This document shows, piece after piece, positions 51,694-61,674 of a DNA stretch of 64,000 nt. The notes under the pieces are model-generated. The model saw nothing but the letters and a program-made list of their open reading frames with translations. It was not told where the DNA came from and did no database searches. The translations under genes were made by a program, and so were the position numbers. Origin of the DNA: Pseudomonadota bacterium (GTDB lineage: Bacteria; Pseudomonadota; Gammaproteobacteria; Burkholderiales; Burkholderiaceae_C); assembly GCA_021846965.1 (NCBI GenBank), contig JAJZWA010000009.1, positions 1 to 64,000 of the forward strand, in the 5' to 3' direction. How positions within the stretch are numbered: position 1 is the first letter of the stretch; each line of letters opens with the position of its first letter.

Positions 51694-52689
51694 TCAGAAT
51701 TGCACCGGGGTGCCGCGGCTCCAGCTCTCGGCCGCGGCATCGGCCAGCACCTGGGCCTGCACGCCGTCGTCCACGCTGGTACCGGGCCGGGCGCCGCTTT
51801 GCAGGCACTCGAAGAAATGGCCGAGCTCGGCGCGGTAGGCGGCCGCGTAGCGCTGCAGGAAAAAGGCCTCGGGATTGTCGCCGCGCACGCCGTCGGCGCC
51901 CCAGCGGCTGACCCGCGTGCGGGTTTCGTTGCCACACTGCAGCATGCCCCGCGAGCCGAGGACCTCGAAGCGCTGGTCGTAGCCATAGGCGGCGCGCCGG
52001 CTGGTGTTGATCTGGCACAGCCGGCCCTTGCGGGTGCGGATGGTCACGGCCGTGCTGTCGGCGTCGCCCAGCTCGGCGATGGCCGGGTCGGTCAGCACCG
52101 AGCCGCTGGCGCTGAGCCATTGCGCCTCGTCCCCGTCGTGGCACAGCACCCAGCGGAACACATCGAAGTCATGGATCAGCATGTCCCGGAAAATCCCCCC
52201 CGAGTGGCGGATGTAGTCGGCCGGCGGGGCACCCGGATCGCGGCTGGTGATGATGAGCATCTCCGGCTCTCCGATGTCCCCGCGACGCAGTTCCGCCACG
52301 GCCTGCGCGAAGGTGGGATCGAAGCGGCGCTGGAATCCGATCATGCAGGCCACCCCCGCGGCCTGCACGCTGGCCGCGCATTCGCGCGCGCGGGAGGCGG
52401 AGAGGTCGACGGGTTTTTCACAGAAGATGTGCTTGCCCGCCGCCGCGCTGCGGTGGATGAGGTCGTAATGGGTGGAGGTGGGCGAGGCGATGACCACGGC
52501 CTGGACCGAGGGGTCGGCCAGCGCGGCCTCGGGCGTGCTGGCGGCGGCCCCGGTCGCCTGGGCCAGCGCCGCCGCCTGCTCGGGCATCGGGTCGCACACG
52601 TGGCTCAGGCGGATTCCGGGCAGCGCGCACAGGTTGGAGGCATGGATGCGGCCGATGCGGCCGGCACCGAACAGGGCGACGTTGTTCAT
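51694..52689 (-). CDS. iolG: Inositol 2-dehydrogenase-like oxidoreductase (Gfo/Idh/MocA)
   Basis: A 331-residue NAD-dependent oxidoreductase. The Rossmann domain starts ALFGAGRIGRIHASN, and EKPVDLS carries the catalytic Lys region (IFCEKPVD). The second active-site block is GGIFRDMLIHDFDVFRW, with the His-Asp pair. This matches IolG, which oxidises myo-inositol to scyllo-inosose. It is the last gene of the transporter operon in an inositol locus, which supports the role; a related inositol isomer is possible. Confidence 0.88.
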   Translation of the reverse strand: MNNVALFGAGRIGRIHASNLCALPGIRLSHVCDPMPEQAAALAQATGAAASTPEAALADPSVQAVVIASPTSTHYDLIHRSAAAGKHIFCEKPVDLSASRARECAASVQAAGVACMIGFQRRFDPTFAQAVAELRRGDIGEPEMLIITSRDPGAPPADYIRHSGGIFRDMLIHDFDVFRWVLCHDGDEAQWLSASGSVLTDPAIAELGDADSTAVTIRTRKGRLCQINTSRRAAYGYDQRFEVLGSRGMLQCGNETRTRVSRWGADGVRGDNPEAFFLQRYAAAYRAELGHFFECLQSGARPGTSVDDGVQAQVLADAAAESWSRGTPVQF

Positions 52690-52740
52690 GAAGGTCTCGT
52701 GGGGTCGGGGATGCGGGTTGGGGTCGATGCGCGAGGGTGC

Positions 52741-53691
52741 TCAGGAAGCCGCGCCGGGGCCTGCGCCGTGGGTGAGCTCGAGCCGGTAGGCCACGGCCAG
52801 GAACAGGCTTTGCGCCAGGCCCATGGTGCCGGTGAGGGCGCGAAAGCCGAAGGTGGCGTGGTCCTGCACGATCAGGCAACTCTCGGCCAGGCGCGCCAGC
52901 TCGCCCATGCGGCTGTCGGTGATGGCGATGAGCCTGGCGCCGCGCTGCACCGCCAGCTCGGCGAAGGCCGCGGACTCCGGCGCGTAGGGGGCGAAGGACA
53001 CGGCGAGCACCGCGTCGCCCGCGCGCACCGAGCGCACCTGCTCCTGCTGCATGGCCCCCAGCACGCTGACCAGGCCCACCCGTTTGTCGGTGTGCTGCAG
53101 CGCGTAGGCCAGGTAGCTGGCCACGGGGAAGGACCTGCGCACCCCCACCACCCAGACCTGGTCGGTGTCGACCAGGCACTGCACCGCGCGCTCGAATTCC
53201 TCCGCGTCCAGTCCGTCGCGCAACTCCTCCATGGCGGCCATGGCGCCGGTCAGGAAGCCCTGCGCGATCTGCAGGCTGGACAAGTCCCTCTCGCCGCCCT
53301 CGATGACCTCGCGCAGGCGCAGATGGTAGGAGCGCCCGGGCGCGATCTGCCGCGAGATGCCGTCGCGGAACACGGCCTGCATCTGGCTGAATCCGGAAAA
53401 GCCCAGGCGCTTGGCGAAACGCACCACCGCCGAGGGCTGCACGCCGCAGTGCACGGCGAGCTCGAGGATCCCGTCCAGCCCGATGCGGTCCCGGTGCTGC
53501 TCGACGTAGCGGGCGATCAGCTTCTGCTGCCGGCTCAGGGTGTCGAATTCGACGGCGATGCGTGCGATGACGGCGTCCACGTCAGGCTGGAGGTCGCTGC
53601 TCACGGATAGGTCTCCCGATGGCGTGATGGCGGAGCCCGCCGAGGCATGCGAACCTGCCTCGCCGGGTCCTGCGCGGCGGGAATTATCCAT
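52741..53691 (-). CDS. RpiR-family transcriptional regulator of the inositol locus
   Basis: A 316-residue regulator: an N-terminal HTH (about residues 35-105, with CGVQPSAVVRFAKRLGFSGFSQMQ) and a SIS sugar-phosphate-binding domain (about 150-285, VWVVGVRRSFPVASYLAYAL). RpiR proteins named IolR regulate inositol genes in several proteobacteria by sensing phosphorylated intermediates. Start at 53691 sits six bases after the SDR stop. Confidence 0.9.
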   Translation of the reverse strand: MDNSRRAGPGEAGSHASAGSAITPSGDLSVSSDLQPDVDAVIARIAVEFDTLSRQQKLIARYVEQHRDRIGLDGILELAVHCGVQPSAVVRFAKRLGFSGFSQMQAVFRDGISRQIAPGRSYHLRLREVIEGGERDLSSLQIAQGFLTGAMAAMEELRDGLDAEEFERAVQCLVDTDQVWVVGVRRSFPVASYLAYALQHTDKRVGLVSVLGAMQQEQVRSVRAGDAVLAVSFAPYAPESAAFAELAVQRGARLIAITDSRMGELARLAESCLIVQDHATFGFRALTGTMGLAQSLFLAVAYRLELTHGAGPGAAS

Positions 53692-53697
53692 GGGACG

Positions 53698-54543
53698 TCA
53701 AAGGGGCCCGGCCGGCTGGGGGGCGCTGTCGTAGCCGCCCCAGACGGATTGGTCGTACTCGATCACCGATCCGGTCATCAGCCCGGACTCGTCGCTGCAC
53801 AGGAAGGCCACCGCGCGCGCCACCTCCGCGGGGTCGACCAGGCGCCCGAAGGGCTGGCGCGCCGCCGCATCGCGCAGCCAGTCGGGGCTCGCGCCGTGGA
53901 ATTCCCGCTGGATGCGATCCTCGCCCTCGGAGGCCATCCAGCCGATGTTCAGCGCATTCACCCGGATGCGGTTGCGCAACAGCGAGTAGGCGGCATTGCG
54001 CGTCAGCGTGGCCAGCGCCCCCTTCGAGCCGCAATAGGCGGCCAGGAAGGACTGTCCGGCCAGCGCCGACATGGATCCGATGTTGACGATGCTGCCTTCG
54101 GTGCCCAGGCGGCGCATGAGGCGCACGGTCTCCTGCATGAGAAAGAAGGGTGCGCGCACGTTGATGGCGAACATGCGGTCGAAGAGCTCGGGGCTGGTGT
54201 CGATCAGGGAACCCCGGTCGGTGATGGCCGCGGCGTTGACCAGCATGTCCACGCGCCCGAAACGCCTTTCGGCCTGGGCCACCACCTCGCGGCAGTCGTC
54301 CACGCTGGCCAGGTCGGCCTGCACGTACAGGGCATCGAGCGCGCCGCCTTCGCACAGGCTGCGCTGGCGCTCCAGCCCGCGCTCGCGCTGGCGCCCGCAG
54401 AACACCAGGCCGCTCAGTCCGCGCGCGGCGAACAGATCGCAGATGGCGGCGCCCAGGCCCTGCGTGCCACCGGTGACCACCGCCACCTTGCCGTCCAGGC
54501 GCGAGGGCTCGCGCCTGCTCGCCGCAATCTTGGTTTCGTGCAT
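53698..54543 (-). CDS. Short-chain dehydrogenase of the inositol operon
   Basis: A 281-residue classical SDR. The cofactor motif is TGGTQGLG, the NAA motif is VNAAAI, the active-site Ser lies in IGSMSALAG and the Tyr/Lys pair in AAYCGSKGA. The C-terminus is typical (TGSVIEYDQSVWGG). GGGAGC ahead of the ATG supports 54543. It probably oxidises or reduces an inositol or inosose; which isomer cannot be told. Confidence 0.87.
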   Translation of the reverse strand: MHETKIAASRREPSRLDGKVAVVTGGTQGLGAAICDLFAARGLSGLVFCGRQRERGLERQRSLCEGGALDALYVQADLASVDDCREVVAQAERRFGRVDMLVNAAAITDRGSLIDTSPELFDRMFAINVRAPFFLMQETVRLMRRLGTEGSIVNIGSMSALAGQSFLAAYCGSKGALATLTRNAAYSLLRNRIRVNALNIGWMASEGEDRIQREFHGASPDWLRDAAARQPFGRLVDPAEVARAVAFLCSDESGLMTGSVIEYDQSVWGGYDSAPQPAGPL

Positions 54544-54577
54544 CGGAAAGCTCCCTGTTCGCGGGCCGCTGTCGGCC

Positions 54578-55402
54578 TCAGGCCGACAGCGCGGCCTCGT
54601 CGCGGCGCGCCGAGGCTTTGCCCTCGAGTTCATGGCGCAGGGCGTCGAGGCCCGCGCCGCCGGCCATGTGGAACATGAGCTGATCCAGCGTGAGCTCGGT
54701 CTTGGGCGCGTCGAGTTCCACGCGGCCCTGCGCGAGCACGACGAAATGATCGCCCACCATGTAGGCGTGATGGGGGTTGTGGGTGATGAAGATCACTCCC
54801 GCCCCCTGCTCGCGCGCGGCGGCGAGGATGTAGCGCAGCACGATGCCCGACTGGGTGACACCGAGCGCGGCCGTGGGCTCGTCCAGGATCAGCACCCGCG
54901 CGCCGAAGTGGATGGCGCGGGCGATGGCCACCACCTGGCGCTGCCCGCCGGACAAGGTGCCCACCGGGCGGTCCAGATCGGCCACGCGGATGCCCATGCG
55001 CTGCAGGGCCTCGCGGGTCTTGTCCTTCATGGCCCCCACGTCCATGCGGCGCAGCAGCCCGCTGCCGCGCGTGAGCTCGGAGCCCAGGAAGAAGTTGCGC
55101 CAGATGGGCATCAGCGGGGCCAGCGCGAGGGTCTGGTAGACCGCGGCGATGCCCAGGTCCAGCGCCTCGCGCGGGGAGTTGAAGGTCATCGGCCTGCCGT
55201 CCACCGTGTAGGTCCCGGTGTCATGCTGGAAAAGGCCGGCGATGATGCTGATCAAGGTGGACTTGCCGGCGCCGTTGTCGCCGAGCACGCAGGTCACCTC
55301 GCCGGGGCGAACCGCCAGGCTCACGCCGCGCAGCGCCTCGATGTGGCCGAAGGTCTTGCCGATGTCGCTGAGCCGTACGATCGGCTCCTTGGTGCCAGCC
55401 AT
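54578..55402 (-). CDS. Sugar ABC transporter ATP-binding protein (single-domain)
   Basis: A 274-residue ATPase of the CUT2 class: Walker A GDNGAGKST, signature LSGGQRQ, Walker B VLILDEPTAALG, switch His in FITHNPHH. Most CUT2 importers use a double-length ATPase (RbsA); this one has a single domain, as in FrcA-type fructose or inositol importers. It lies two bases after the permease gene. Confidence 0.92.
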   Translation of the reverse strand: MAGTKEPIVRLSDIGKTFGHIEALRGVSLAVRPGEVTCVLGDNGAGKSTLISIIAGLFQHDTGTYTVDGRPMTFNSPREALDLGIAAVYQTLALAPLMPIWRNFFLGSELTRGSGLLRRMDVGAMKDKTREALQRMGIRVADLDRPVGTLSGGQRQVVAIARAIHFGARVLILDEPTAALGVTQSGIVLRYILAAAREQGAGVIFITHNPHHAYMVGDHFVVLAQGRVELDAPKTELTLDQLMFHMAGGAGLDALRHELEGKASARRDEAALSA

Positions 55403-55404
55403 GC

Positions 55405-56475
55405 TCAGTCTCCCCGGCTCGAACGGGCGCGTACCCAATTGTTGAACACCGTGGCGGCGAGCAGGGTCGCGCCGACGAAGAACCTGAACCAGTCCGGATT
55501 CCAGTCGGCGTACACCACCCCCTGGATGGTCATGCCGAAGATCAGCGCGCCCAGCGCCGACCCCACGGCCGAGCCGTAGCCCCCGGTCATCAGGCAGCCG
55601 CCGACCACGGCCGCGGCGATGTAGACCAGCTCGTTGCCCCGGCCCGCCCCGGACTGCACGGTGTCGTAGGTGAACAGCATGTGCATGCCCAGCAGCCACA
55701 CGGAAAAGCCGACCAGCATGAACAGCACCGTCTTGCTGCGAGCCACCGGAACGCCCACGGCGCGCGCGCTGGCGCTCTGGCCGCCGACCGCGAATACCCA
55801 GTTGCCGAAGCGGGTGCGCAGCAGGATCCAGGTGCCCACGGCGATCAGCACCAGCCAGTAGAGGATGGCGATGCTGAGCTGGGTGTGGCCGATGGTCAGG
55901 GTGGAGGCGAACACGGCATGCGCCGAGGCATAGCCCGGCGAGCTGCTGATGTCGGCGGTCGCGACGTTGCCGGTGATCAGGCGGGTCAGGGCGATGTTGG
56001 CGCCCTGCAGCATGAGGAAGGTGGACAGCGTGACCAGGAAGCTGTGCAGGCCGGTACGCGCCAGCAGATAGCCGTTGAGCGCGCCGATGCCCAGCGCGAG
56101 CACCAGCGAGAAGACCACGCCGAACCACAGGTTGAGCCCCAGCGTGGTACTGAACATCGACGCGGACAGCGACGCGGTGGTCACCGCCACGCCGGCCGTG
56201 AGGTCGAATTCGCCGCCGATCATCAGCAGCGCCACCGCCACCGCGGGAATTCCCAGCGTGGCGGCCTGGTACAGGACGGTGGCCATCGCCGCCATCTGGC
56301 GCAGCGGCGGCGCCACTACCCAGAACAGGGCGAAGACGAGAATGGTGCCGCCCAATGCGCCGGCCTCGGGGCGCCTCAACAGGGCCTTCCAGGCCCTCCC
56401 GCGGGACTGCGCGGCCGACGGGTTCTGTGCGGCGGACGCGGCGGGCAGCGCCGCCTGTTCCTTGATCATGGTCAT
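55405..56475 (-). CDS. Sugar ABC transporter permease
   Basis: A 356-residue CUT2 permease with about eight to ten membrane helices after a polar N-terminus (residues 1-40). Typical parts include the GGEFDLTAG signature (near residue 87) and AVGGQSASARAVGVPVAR, the contact loop for the ATPase. It follows the binding protein by 67 bases and works with it in likely myo-inositol uptake. Confidence 0.92.
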   Translation of the reverse strand: MTMIKEQAALPAASAAQNPSAAQSRGRAWKALLRRPEAGALGGTILVFALFWVVAPPLRQMAAMATVLYQAATLGIPAVAVALLMIGGEFDLTAGVAVTTASLSASMFSTTLGLNLWFGVVFSLVLALGIGALNGYLLARTGLHSFLVTLSTFLMLQGANIALTRLITGNVATADISSSPGYASAHAVFASTLTIGHTQLSIAILYWLVLIAVGTWILLRTRFGNWVFAVGGQSASARAVGVPVARSKTVLFMLVGFSVWLLGMHMLFTYDTVQSGAGRGNELVYIAAAVVGGCLMTGGYGSAVGSALGALIFGMTIQGVVYADWNPDWFRFFVGATLLAATVFNNWVRARSSRGD

Positions 56476-56542
56476 CCTGTGCTCCGCTGCGGCATCGGGC
56501 GGCGCGCCGCGCGCGCGCGTCCCGATGCCAGGGCTTGCAGAA

Positions 56543-57508
56543 TCAGCGCGTTCCGCGCTCGGCGTACTTGGCCACCTGGGCGGCGTTTTCGTGGGTGACG
56601 AAGGACGGGCCGGTCAGCAGGGCCCTGCCCCCGCCAACGGTGTCGCCGTTGGTCAGGTTCAGGTACAGCATGTCGACGGCCTCGTAGCCTTCGACATAGG
56701 GCTGCTGGTCGATCGCCCACTTCAGCTTGCCGCCCTTGGCGATCATGCGGATCGCCGTGGGACTCATGTCGAATGTGCCGACGACGGCCTTGCTGCCGGC
56801 CATGCCGATGGCGCGCACGGCGGTGACCGCGTAGGGAGCGCCCAGCGTGACCACCCAGTCGATGGCCGGGTCCTGCTGCAGCTTGGCGACCAGGCGAGAC
56901 TGCACGTCAGCCATGTTGTTCTCGTTGACGTAGAGCTCCGCGAACTTGCCGTGGAAGGTCTTCTTGATGCCGTCGCAACGCGCCTCGGTCTGCACCGCGC
57001 CCTGCTCCTGGTTGACGCACAGCACGTCCTTCGCGCCTTCCCCGTTCAGGCGATCGCCCACGGCCTCGCCGGCCACCATCTCGTCCTGCCCCGCGTAGCC
57101 CAGCAGACCCATGCTCTTCCACTGGTCGGTGCCGGCGTTGAAGCCGACCACGGGAATGTGCGCGGCCTGCGCCTGCTTGACCGCCCCGCGCATGGCATCG
57201 GGATGGGCCAGGGTCAGCGCGATGCCGTTGACATGCTGCTCCACCGCGTTGACCACCAGCTGGGCCTGCTTGGAGGCGTCGGGGCTGGACAGGTACAGCA
57301 GTCGTACGTGGTCGTTCTTCGCGGCTGCCTCGGCCCCCTTGCGCACGATGTCCCAGAAGGTGTCACCCGGGGCAGCGTGGGTGATCATGGCGATCGTGTA
57401 CTCGGGGCTCTTGGCATGGGCTGGCATGCCCAACCCAACCGCGCCGCAAGCCAATGCCAACGCCGCGGCGAGCTTCGCCGTAGCGCCGGAACCCTTTTTG
57501 AATTGCAT
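56543..57508 (-). CDS. Sugar ABC transporter periplasmic binding protein
   Basis: A 321-residue CUT2 binding protein (Peripla_BP_4). Its signal peptide ends at PAHA (about residue 31). The two-lobed domain contains IAMITHAAPGDTFWDIVRKG, typical of ribose/inositol binders. GAGGAG ahead of the ATG at 57508 fixes the start. It is the first gene of the six-gene minus-strand operon in the inositol locus. Confidence 0.92.
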   Translation of the reverse strand: MQFKKGSGATAKLAAALALACGAVGLGMPAHAKSPEYTIAMITHAAPGDTFWDIVRKGAEAAAKNDHVRLLYLSSPDASKQAQLVVNAVEQHVNGIALTLAHPDAMRGAVKQAQAAHIPVVGFNAGTDQWKSMGLLGYAGQDEMVAGEAVGDRLNGEGAKDVLCVNQEQGAVQTEARCDGIKKTFHGKFAELYVNENNMADVQSRLVAKLQQDPAIDWVVTLGAPYAVTAVRAIGMAGSKAVVGTFDMSPTAIRMIAKGGKLKWAIDQQPYVEGYEAVDMLYLNLTNGDTVGGGRALLTGPSFVTHENAAQVAKYAERGTR

Positions 57509-57796
57509 GGTCTGTCTCCTCGGTGGCACCGTGTGTGGGCGATGAAGGAATTCGCGCTTGCCGGTTGCCATGCCCACACGTTTTCAACCGGCTTGATCGG
57601 CACTCCGGGCAGGCCCGGGGCCGGGGCGACGTGGCGAGCGAACTCGATGTCGCAGGCCGCAGTATGGGCCATTCGAGAAATTTTTTTCTAGGTAATTTCC
57701 CGATCGAAGGGTTTTTTCTTTTCGGACTACGCTGCGGTATCGATGGCTGCGTCCGCTCCTGCCCGACGCATCCGAGAACCCGGACCCCGACCGCCG
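57509..57796. promoter_or_regulatory. Divergent control region of the inositol locus
   Basis: The 288 bases between the transporter and iolC contain two interlocking inverted repeats: GTGTGGGC (57533-57540) with GCCCACAC (57572-57579), and GCCGGTTG (57560-57567) with CAACCGGC (57585-57592). Closer to iolC is the short repeat AGAAA-TTTT-TTTCT (57676-57689) in an AT-rich stretch with a T-rich run. These are candidate RpiR operator or promoter sites; I could not assign -35/-10 pairs with confidence. Confidence 0.5.
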
Positions 57797-59749
57797 ATGA
57801 GCTCCCTGTCCTTTCCTCCAGACCGCCGCCACGATCTCGCCTGCCTGGGCCGCCTGGCGGTGGACCTGTATTGCGAGCAGTTCGGCGCTCCGCTGGAAGC
57901 CGCGCGCAGCATGGCCATGTACCTGGGCGGCAGTTCGGCCAACGTCGCCTTCGGGGTGGCGCGACTGGGCCTGCGCAGCGCCATGATCTCGCGCGTGGGC
58001 GACGAACAGATGGGGCGCTTCCTGCTGGATGCGCTGCAGCGCGAGGGCTGCGACGTCAGCCAGGTGCAGGTGGATCCGCGACGCCTGACCGCGCTGGTGC
58101 TGCTGGGCCTGAAGGACCGCGACACCTTCCCGCTGCTGTTCGTGCGCGAGAACTGCGCCGACATGGCCATCGACGCGGCGGCGATCTCCGAGACCTTCAT
58201 CGCCGAATGCCGCGCGCTGGCCATCACCGGCACCCATCTTTCCACCGACACCACGCGCGCGGCCGCCTCCACGGCGCTGCGCCATGCGGGCGCGCATGGG
58301 GTGGTGCGGGTACTGGACATCGATTACCGCCCCGTGCTGTGGGGCCTGACCCGCCCGGGCGCGGGGGAGAACCGCTACGTGCCGGACCAGCGGGTGAGCG
58401 CGCGCCTGCAGGAGATGCTGGACAGCTTCGAGCTGATCGTGGGCACCGAGGAGGAATTCATGATCGCCGGCGGCGTGGCGGGCGACCTGCTCGGCAGCCT
58501 GCGGCGCGTGCGCGCCATCACCCCCGCCGTGCTGGTTCTCAAGCGCGGCCCGCTGGGCTGCTGCGTGATCGAGGGCGAAGTCCCCGGGGACCTGGGCGCG
58601 CTGAAAGCCTACCCGGGCGAGCGCGTGCGGGTGCAGAACGTGCTCGGCGCGGGCGATGCCTTTCTCGCCGGGCTGCTGAGCAGCCTGCTGCGCGGCGAGG
58701 ACTGGGCGCAGGCCACTCGCGTGGCCAACGCCTGCGGAGCCATCGTGGTTTCACGCCATGCCTGTTCGGCGGCCATGCCCACGCCGGCGGAGCTGGAGCA
58801 TTGGTTCGCCAGCCCCCATCACCCCGACGTCGACGGGGATGCGGAACTGGCGCACCTGCACCGCGTGAGCGTCGCGCGCCCGCGCTGGGAGGAGTTGCAC
58901 GTGATGGCCTTCGACCATCGCAGCCAATTCCTCGACCTGGCGCGCGAGGCCGGAGCCGACGAGGCGCGCATTCCGGCGCTCAAGCAACTGCTGCTGGGCG
59001 CGGCGGCGCAGGTGGAATCCCGCTGCGGCCTGCAAGGTCGCATCGGCGTGCTCATCGATGGCGGCGACTACGGCGCCGACGCGCTGGCCCATGCCACGGG
59101 ACGTGGCTGGTGGGTGGGGCGCCCGGCGGAACTCCCGGGATCGCGCCCGCTGCGCTTCGACGGTACCGCGTCCATCGGCAGCGCGCTGGTCTCGTGGCCC
59201 GCCGAACAGGTGGTGAAGTGCCTCGTGCACTACCACCCCGACGACCCCGTCGAGCTGCGCCTGGAGCAGGAGGACCGCCTGCTGGAGCTTTGGGAGGCCA
59301 CGCGCGCGACCGGCAACGAGCTGCTGCTGGAAATCATTCCCCCGCGCGAGCTGTGCCCGCCCGGCACCGAGGACCAGGCCGTGCTGCGCGCCGTGCAGCG
59401 CCTGTACAACCTGGGCATTCGCCCCGAGTGGTGGAAACTCGCGCCCATGCGCGAGGCCGGCTGGCGGGCGCTGGGGCGCCTGCTCGCGGCGCGTGACCCC
59501 TATTGCCGCGGCGCGGTGATCCTGGGCCTGAACCAGCCGCTGGGCGAACTGGCCGCCAGCTTCGCCGACGCGCGCGATCCGGTGGTCAAGGGCTTCATGG
59601 TCGGACGTACGCTGTGGGCACGCGAATCCCTGCTGTGGCTGCGGGGTGAGCTCGACGACGCCGGGCTGACGGCCGCGGTGGCGAACAATTTCGTCGCGCT
59701 GGTCGAGGCCTGGGCCGCGCGACGCGGCGGCTCGGCTGCGCGGGCCTGA
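57797..59749 (+). CDS. iolC: 5-dehydro-2-deoxygluconokinase fused to DUF2090 aldolase-like domain
   Basis: A 650-residue fusion. Residues about 10-325 are a PfkB-type kinase (IolC): GGSSANVAFGVARLG near the start, and the catalytic base in NVLGAGDAFLAGLL. Residues about 355-640 match DUF2090 (LHVMAFDHRSQF, VKCLVHYHPDD, VKGFMVGRTLWARE), thought to act as the next-step aldolase (IolJ function). The start MSSLSFP at 57797 has no clear ribosome site; 57743 is an alternative. Confidence 0.92.
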   Translation: MSSLSFPPDRRHDLACLGRLAVDLYCEQFGAPLEAARSMAMYLGGSSANVAFGVARLGLRSAMISRVGDEQMGRFLLDALQREGCDVSQVQVDPRRLTALVLLGLKDRDTFPLLFVRENCADMAIDAAAISETFIAECRALAITGTHLSTDTTRAAASTALRHAGAHGVVRVLDIDYRPVLWGLTRPGAGENRYVPDQRVSARLQEMLDSFELIVGTEEEFMIAGGVAGDLLGSLRRVRAITPAVLVLKRGPLGCCVIEGEVPGDLGALKAYPGERVRVQNVLGAGDAFLAGLLSSLLRGEDWAQATRVANACGAIVVSRHACSAAMPTPAELEHWFASPHHPDVDGDAELAHLHRVSVARPRWEELHVMAFDHRSQFLDLAREAGADEARIPALKQLLLGAAAQVESRCGLQGRIGVLIDGGDYGADALAHATGRGWWVGRPAELPGSRPLRFDGTASIGSALVSWPAEQVVKCLVHYHPDDPVELRLEQEDRLLELWEATRATGNELLLEIIPPRELCPPGTEDQAVLRAVQRLYNLGIRPEWWKLAPMREAGWRALGRLLAARDPYCRGAVILGLNQPLGELAASFADARDPVVKGFMVGRTLWARESLLWLRGELDDAGLTAAVANNFVALVEAWAARRGGSAARA

Positions 59750-59762
59750 CACGGAGATTTCG

Positions 59763-61619
59763 ATGAGCTATGTACGCATGACCATGGCGCAGGCGCTGGT
59801 GCGCCACCTGGCCGCCTTGCGGGTGGAGACGGCGGACGGCCGCCTGCAGCCCTATTGCGCGGGCGTGTTCGCCATCTTCGGGCACGGCAATGTCTGCGGC
59901 CTGGGCGAGGCCCTGTGGGAAGGGCGCGCCGAGCTGCCGACCCTGCGCGCGCACAACGAACAGTCCATGGCGCATGCGGCGATCGCCTTCGCCAAGGCCA
60001 GCATGCGCCAGCGCATCATGGCGGTGACCACCTCCATCGGCCCCGGGGCCACGAATCTGGCCACGGCCGCCGCGCTGGCCCACGTGAACCGCCTGCCGGT
60101 GCTGCTGCTGCCGGGCGACACCTTCGCCTCGCGCAGGCCCGACCCGGTGCTGCAGCAGCTGGAGAGTTTCCACGCCGGCGACCTCAGCGTGAACGACTGC
60201 CTGCGTCCGCTCACCCGCTACTTCGACCGCATCACCCGCCCCGAGCAGATCCTCGTGGCCCTGCCCCAGGCCATCGGCGCCATGATCGACCCGGCCAGCT
60301 GCGGCCCCGCATGCCTGGCGCTGTGCCAGGACGTGCAGGCCCAGGCCTTCGACTGCCCGGAGAGCTTCCTGCACCCGGCGCCCATCCGCCTGCGGCGCCC
60401 TCCCGCCGAGGCCGGCGAGCTCGAACGCGCCACGCGACTGCTGCGCCGCGCCGAGCGCCCGCTGATCATCGCCGGGGGAGGCGTGCTGTACAGCCAGGCG
60501 GGGGAGAGCCTGCGTGCCTTCGCCGAGGCCCATGGGATCCCGGTGGCCGAGACCCACGGCGGCAAGAGCTCGCTGGCCTGGGACCACCCGCTCAACGTGG
60601 GCGCCATCGGCGTGGACGGCGGCCCCTCGGCCAACGCGCTGGCCGAGGAAGCCGACCTGGTGTTCGCCGTGGGCACGCGCCTGCAGGACTTCACCACCGG
60701 CTCGCACGCGCTGTACCCGGGGGCCGAACTGCTGGGCCTGAACGTGCAGCCCTTCGATGCCGCCAAATGGCACGGCCACAGCCTGGTGGCCGACGCGCGC
60801 ACGGCGCTGGAGCAACTCGAGCCCGGACTGCAGGGCTGGAGCGCCGACCCGGAATGGTCGCGCCGCGCCCAGGGCCTGGCTGCGGACTGGGTGCGGCGGG
60901 TCGACGAGCTGACCACCGCGCGCCTGGTCGGCACCCTGCCCTACGACGCGGAAGTCATCGGGGGCGTGCGCGACTCGGCCCCCGACAGTCCCGCCGGCGA
61001 CGTGGTGGTGTGCGCGGCCGGCACGCTGCCGGCCGAGCTGCACAAGCTCTGGCGCGCCTCCCAACCGGGCAACTACCACGTCGAGTACGGCTACTCCTGC
61101 ATGGGCTACGAGATCGCCGGCGGCCTGGGCGTCAAGCTGGCGCGGCCCGAGCAGGAAGTGGTGGTGATGGTCGGCGACGGCTCCTACCTGATGCTCAACT
61201 CCGAGCTGGCCACCTCGGTGATGCTGGGACGCAAGCTGATCGTGGTGGTGCTGGACAACCGCGGCTTCGGGTGCATCGAGCGACTGCAGGGCAGTTGCGG
61301 CTACCCCAGTTTCAACAACCTGCTCGACGCCTGCGTTCCCGAAGGCGGCAGCCCGGTGCGCATCGATCTGGCCCTGCACGCGCGCAGCCTGGGCGCGGAC
61401 GCGGTGCATGTGCGCAACCTGGATGAATTCGCCGCGGCCATGCGCGAGGCGCGCGGGCGCGAGCGCAGCCAGGTCATCGTCATCGACACCACGCATACGC
61501 GGGTGACGGCCGACGGCGGCTGCTGGTGGGACGTGGCGATGCCCGAAGTGTCCTCCAACGCCGAGGTGCAGCAGGCGCATGCACGCTACGAACTGGCCCG
61601 GCAGATGCAGAGCCCCTGA
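59763..61619 (+). CDS. iolD: 3D-(3,5/4)-trihydroxycyclohexane-1,2-dione hydrolase
   Basis: A 618-residue thiamine-diphosphate enzyme that opens the inositol ring intermediate. The ThDP-binding parts are GDGSYLMLNSELATS (with the downstream Asn of the GDG-x-N motif) and the N-terminal catalytic Glu in RAHNEQSMAHAA. Length and the MAQALVRHLAAL start match IolD. It follows iolC by 13 bases with GGAG seven bases ahead. Confidence 0.95.
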   Translation: MSYVRMTMAQALVRHLAALRVETADGRLQPYCAGVFAIFGHGNVCGLGEALWEGRAELPTLRAHNEQSMAHAAIAFAKASMRQRIMAVTTSIGPGATNLATAAALAHVNRLPVLLLPGDTFASRRPDPVLQQLESFHAGDLSVNDCLRPLTRYFDRITRPEQILVALPQAIGAMIDPASCGPACLALCQDVQAQAFDCPESFLHPAPIRLRRPPAEAGELERATRLLRRAERPLIIAGGGVLYSQAGESLRAFAEAHGIPVAETHGGKSSLAWDHPLNVGAIGVDGGPSANALAEEADLVFAVGTRLQDFTTGSHALYPGAELLGLNVQPFDAAKWHGHSLVADARTALEQLEPGLQGWSADPEWSRRAQGLAADWVRRVDELTTARLVGTLPYDAEVIGGVRDSAPDSPAGDVVVCAAGTLPAELHKLWRASQPGNYHVEYGYSCMGYEIAGGLGVKLARPEQEVVVMVGDGSYLMLNSELATSVMLGRKLIVVVLDNRGFGCIERLQGSCGYPSFNNLLDACVPEGGSPVRIDLALHARSLGADAVHVRNLDEFAAAMREARGRERSQVIVIDTTHTRVTADGGCWWDVAMPEVSSNAEVQQAHARYELARQMQSP

Positions 61620-61674
61620 GCCGCGAATGCCCGCATCCCTGCCGGCCCCCTTTTCTCCCTCAACTCCTGGCGCC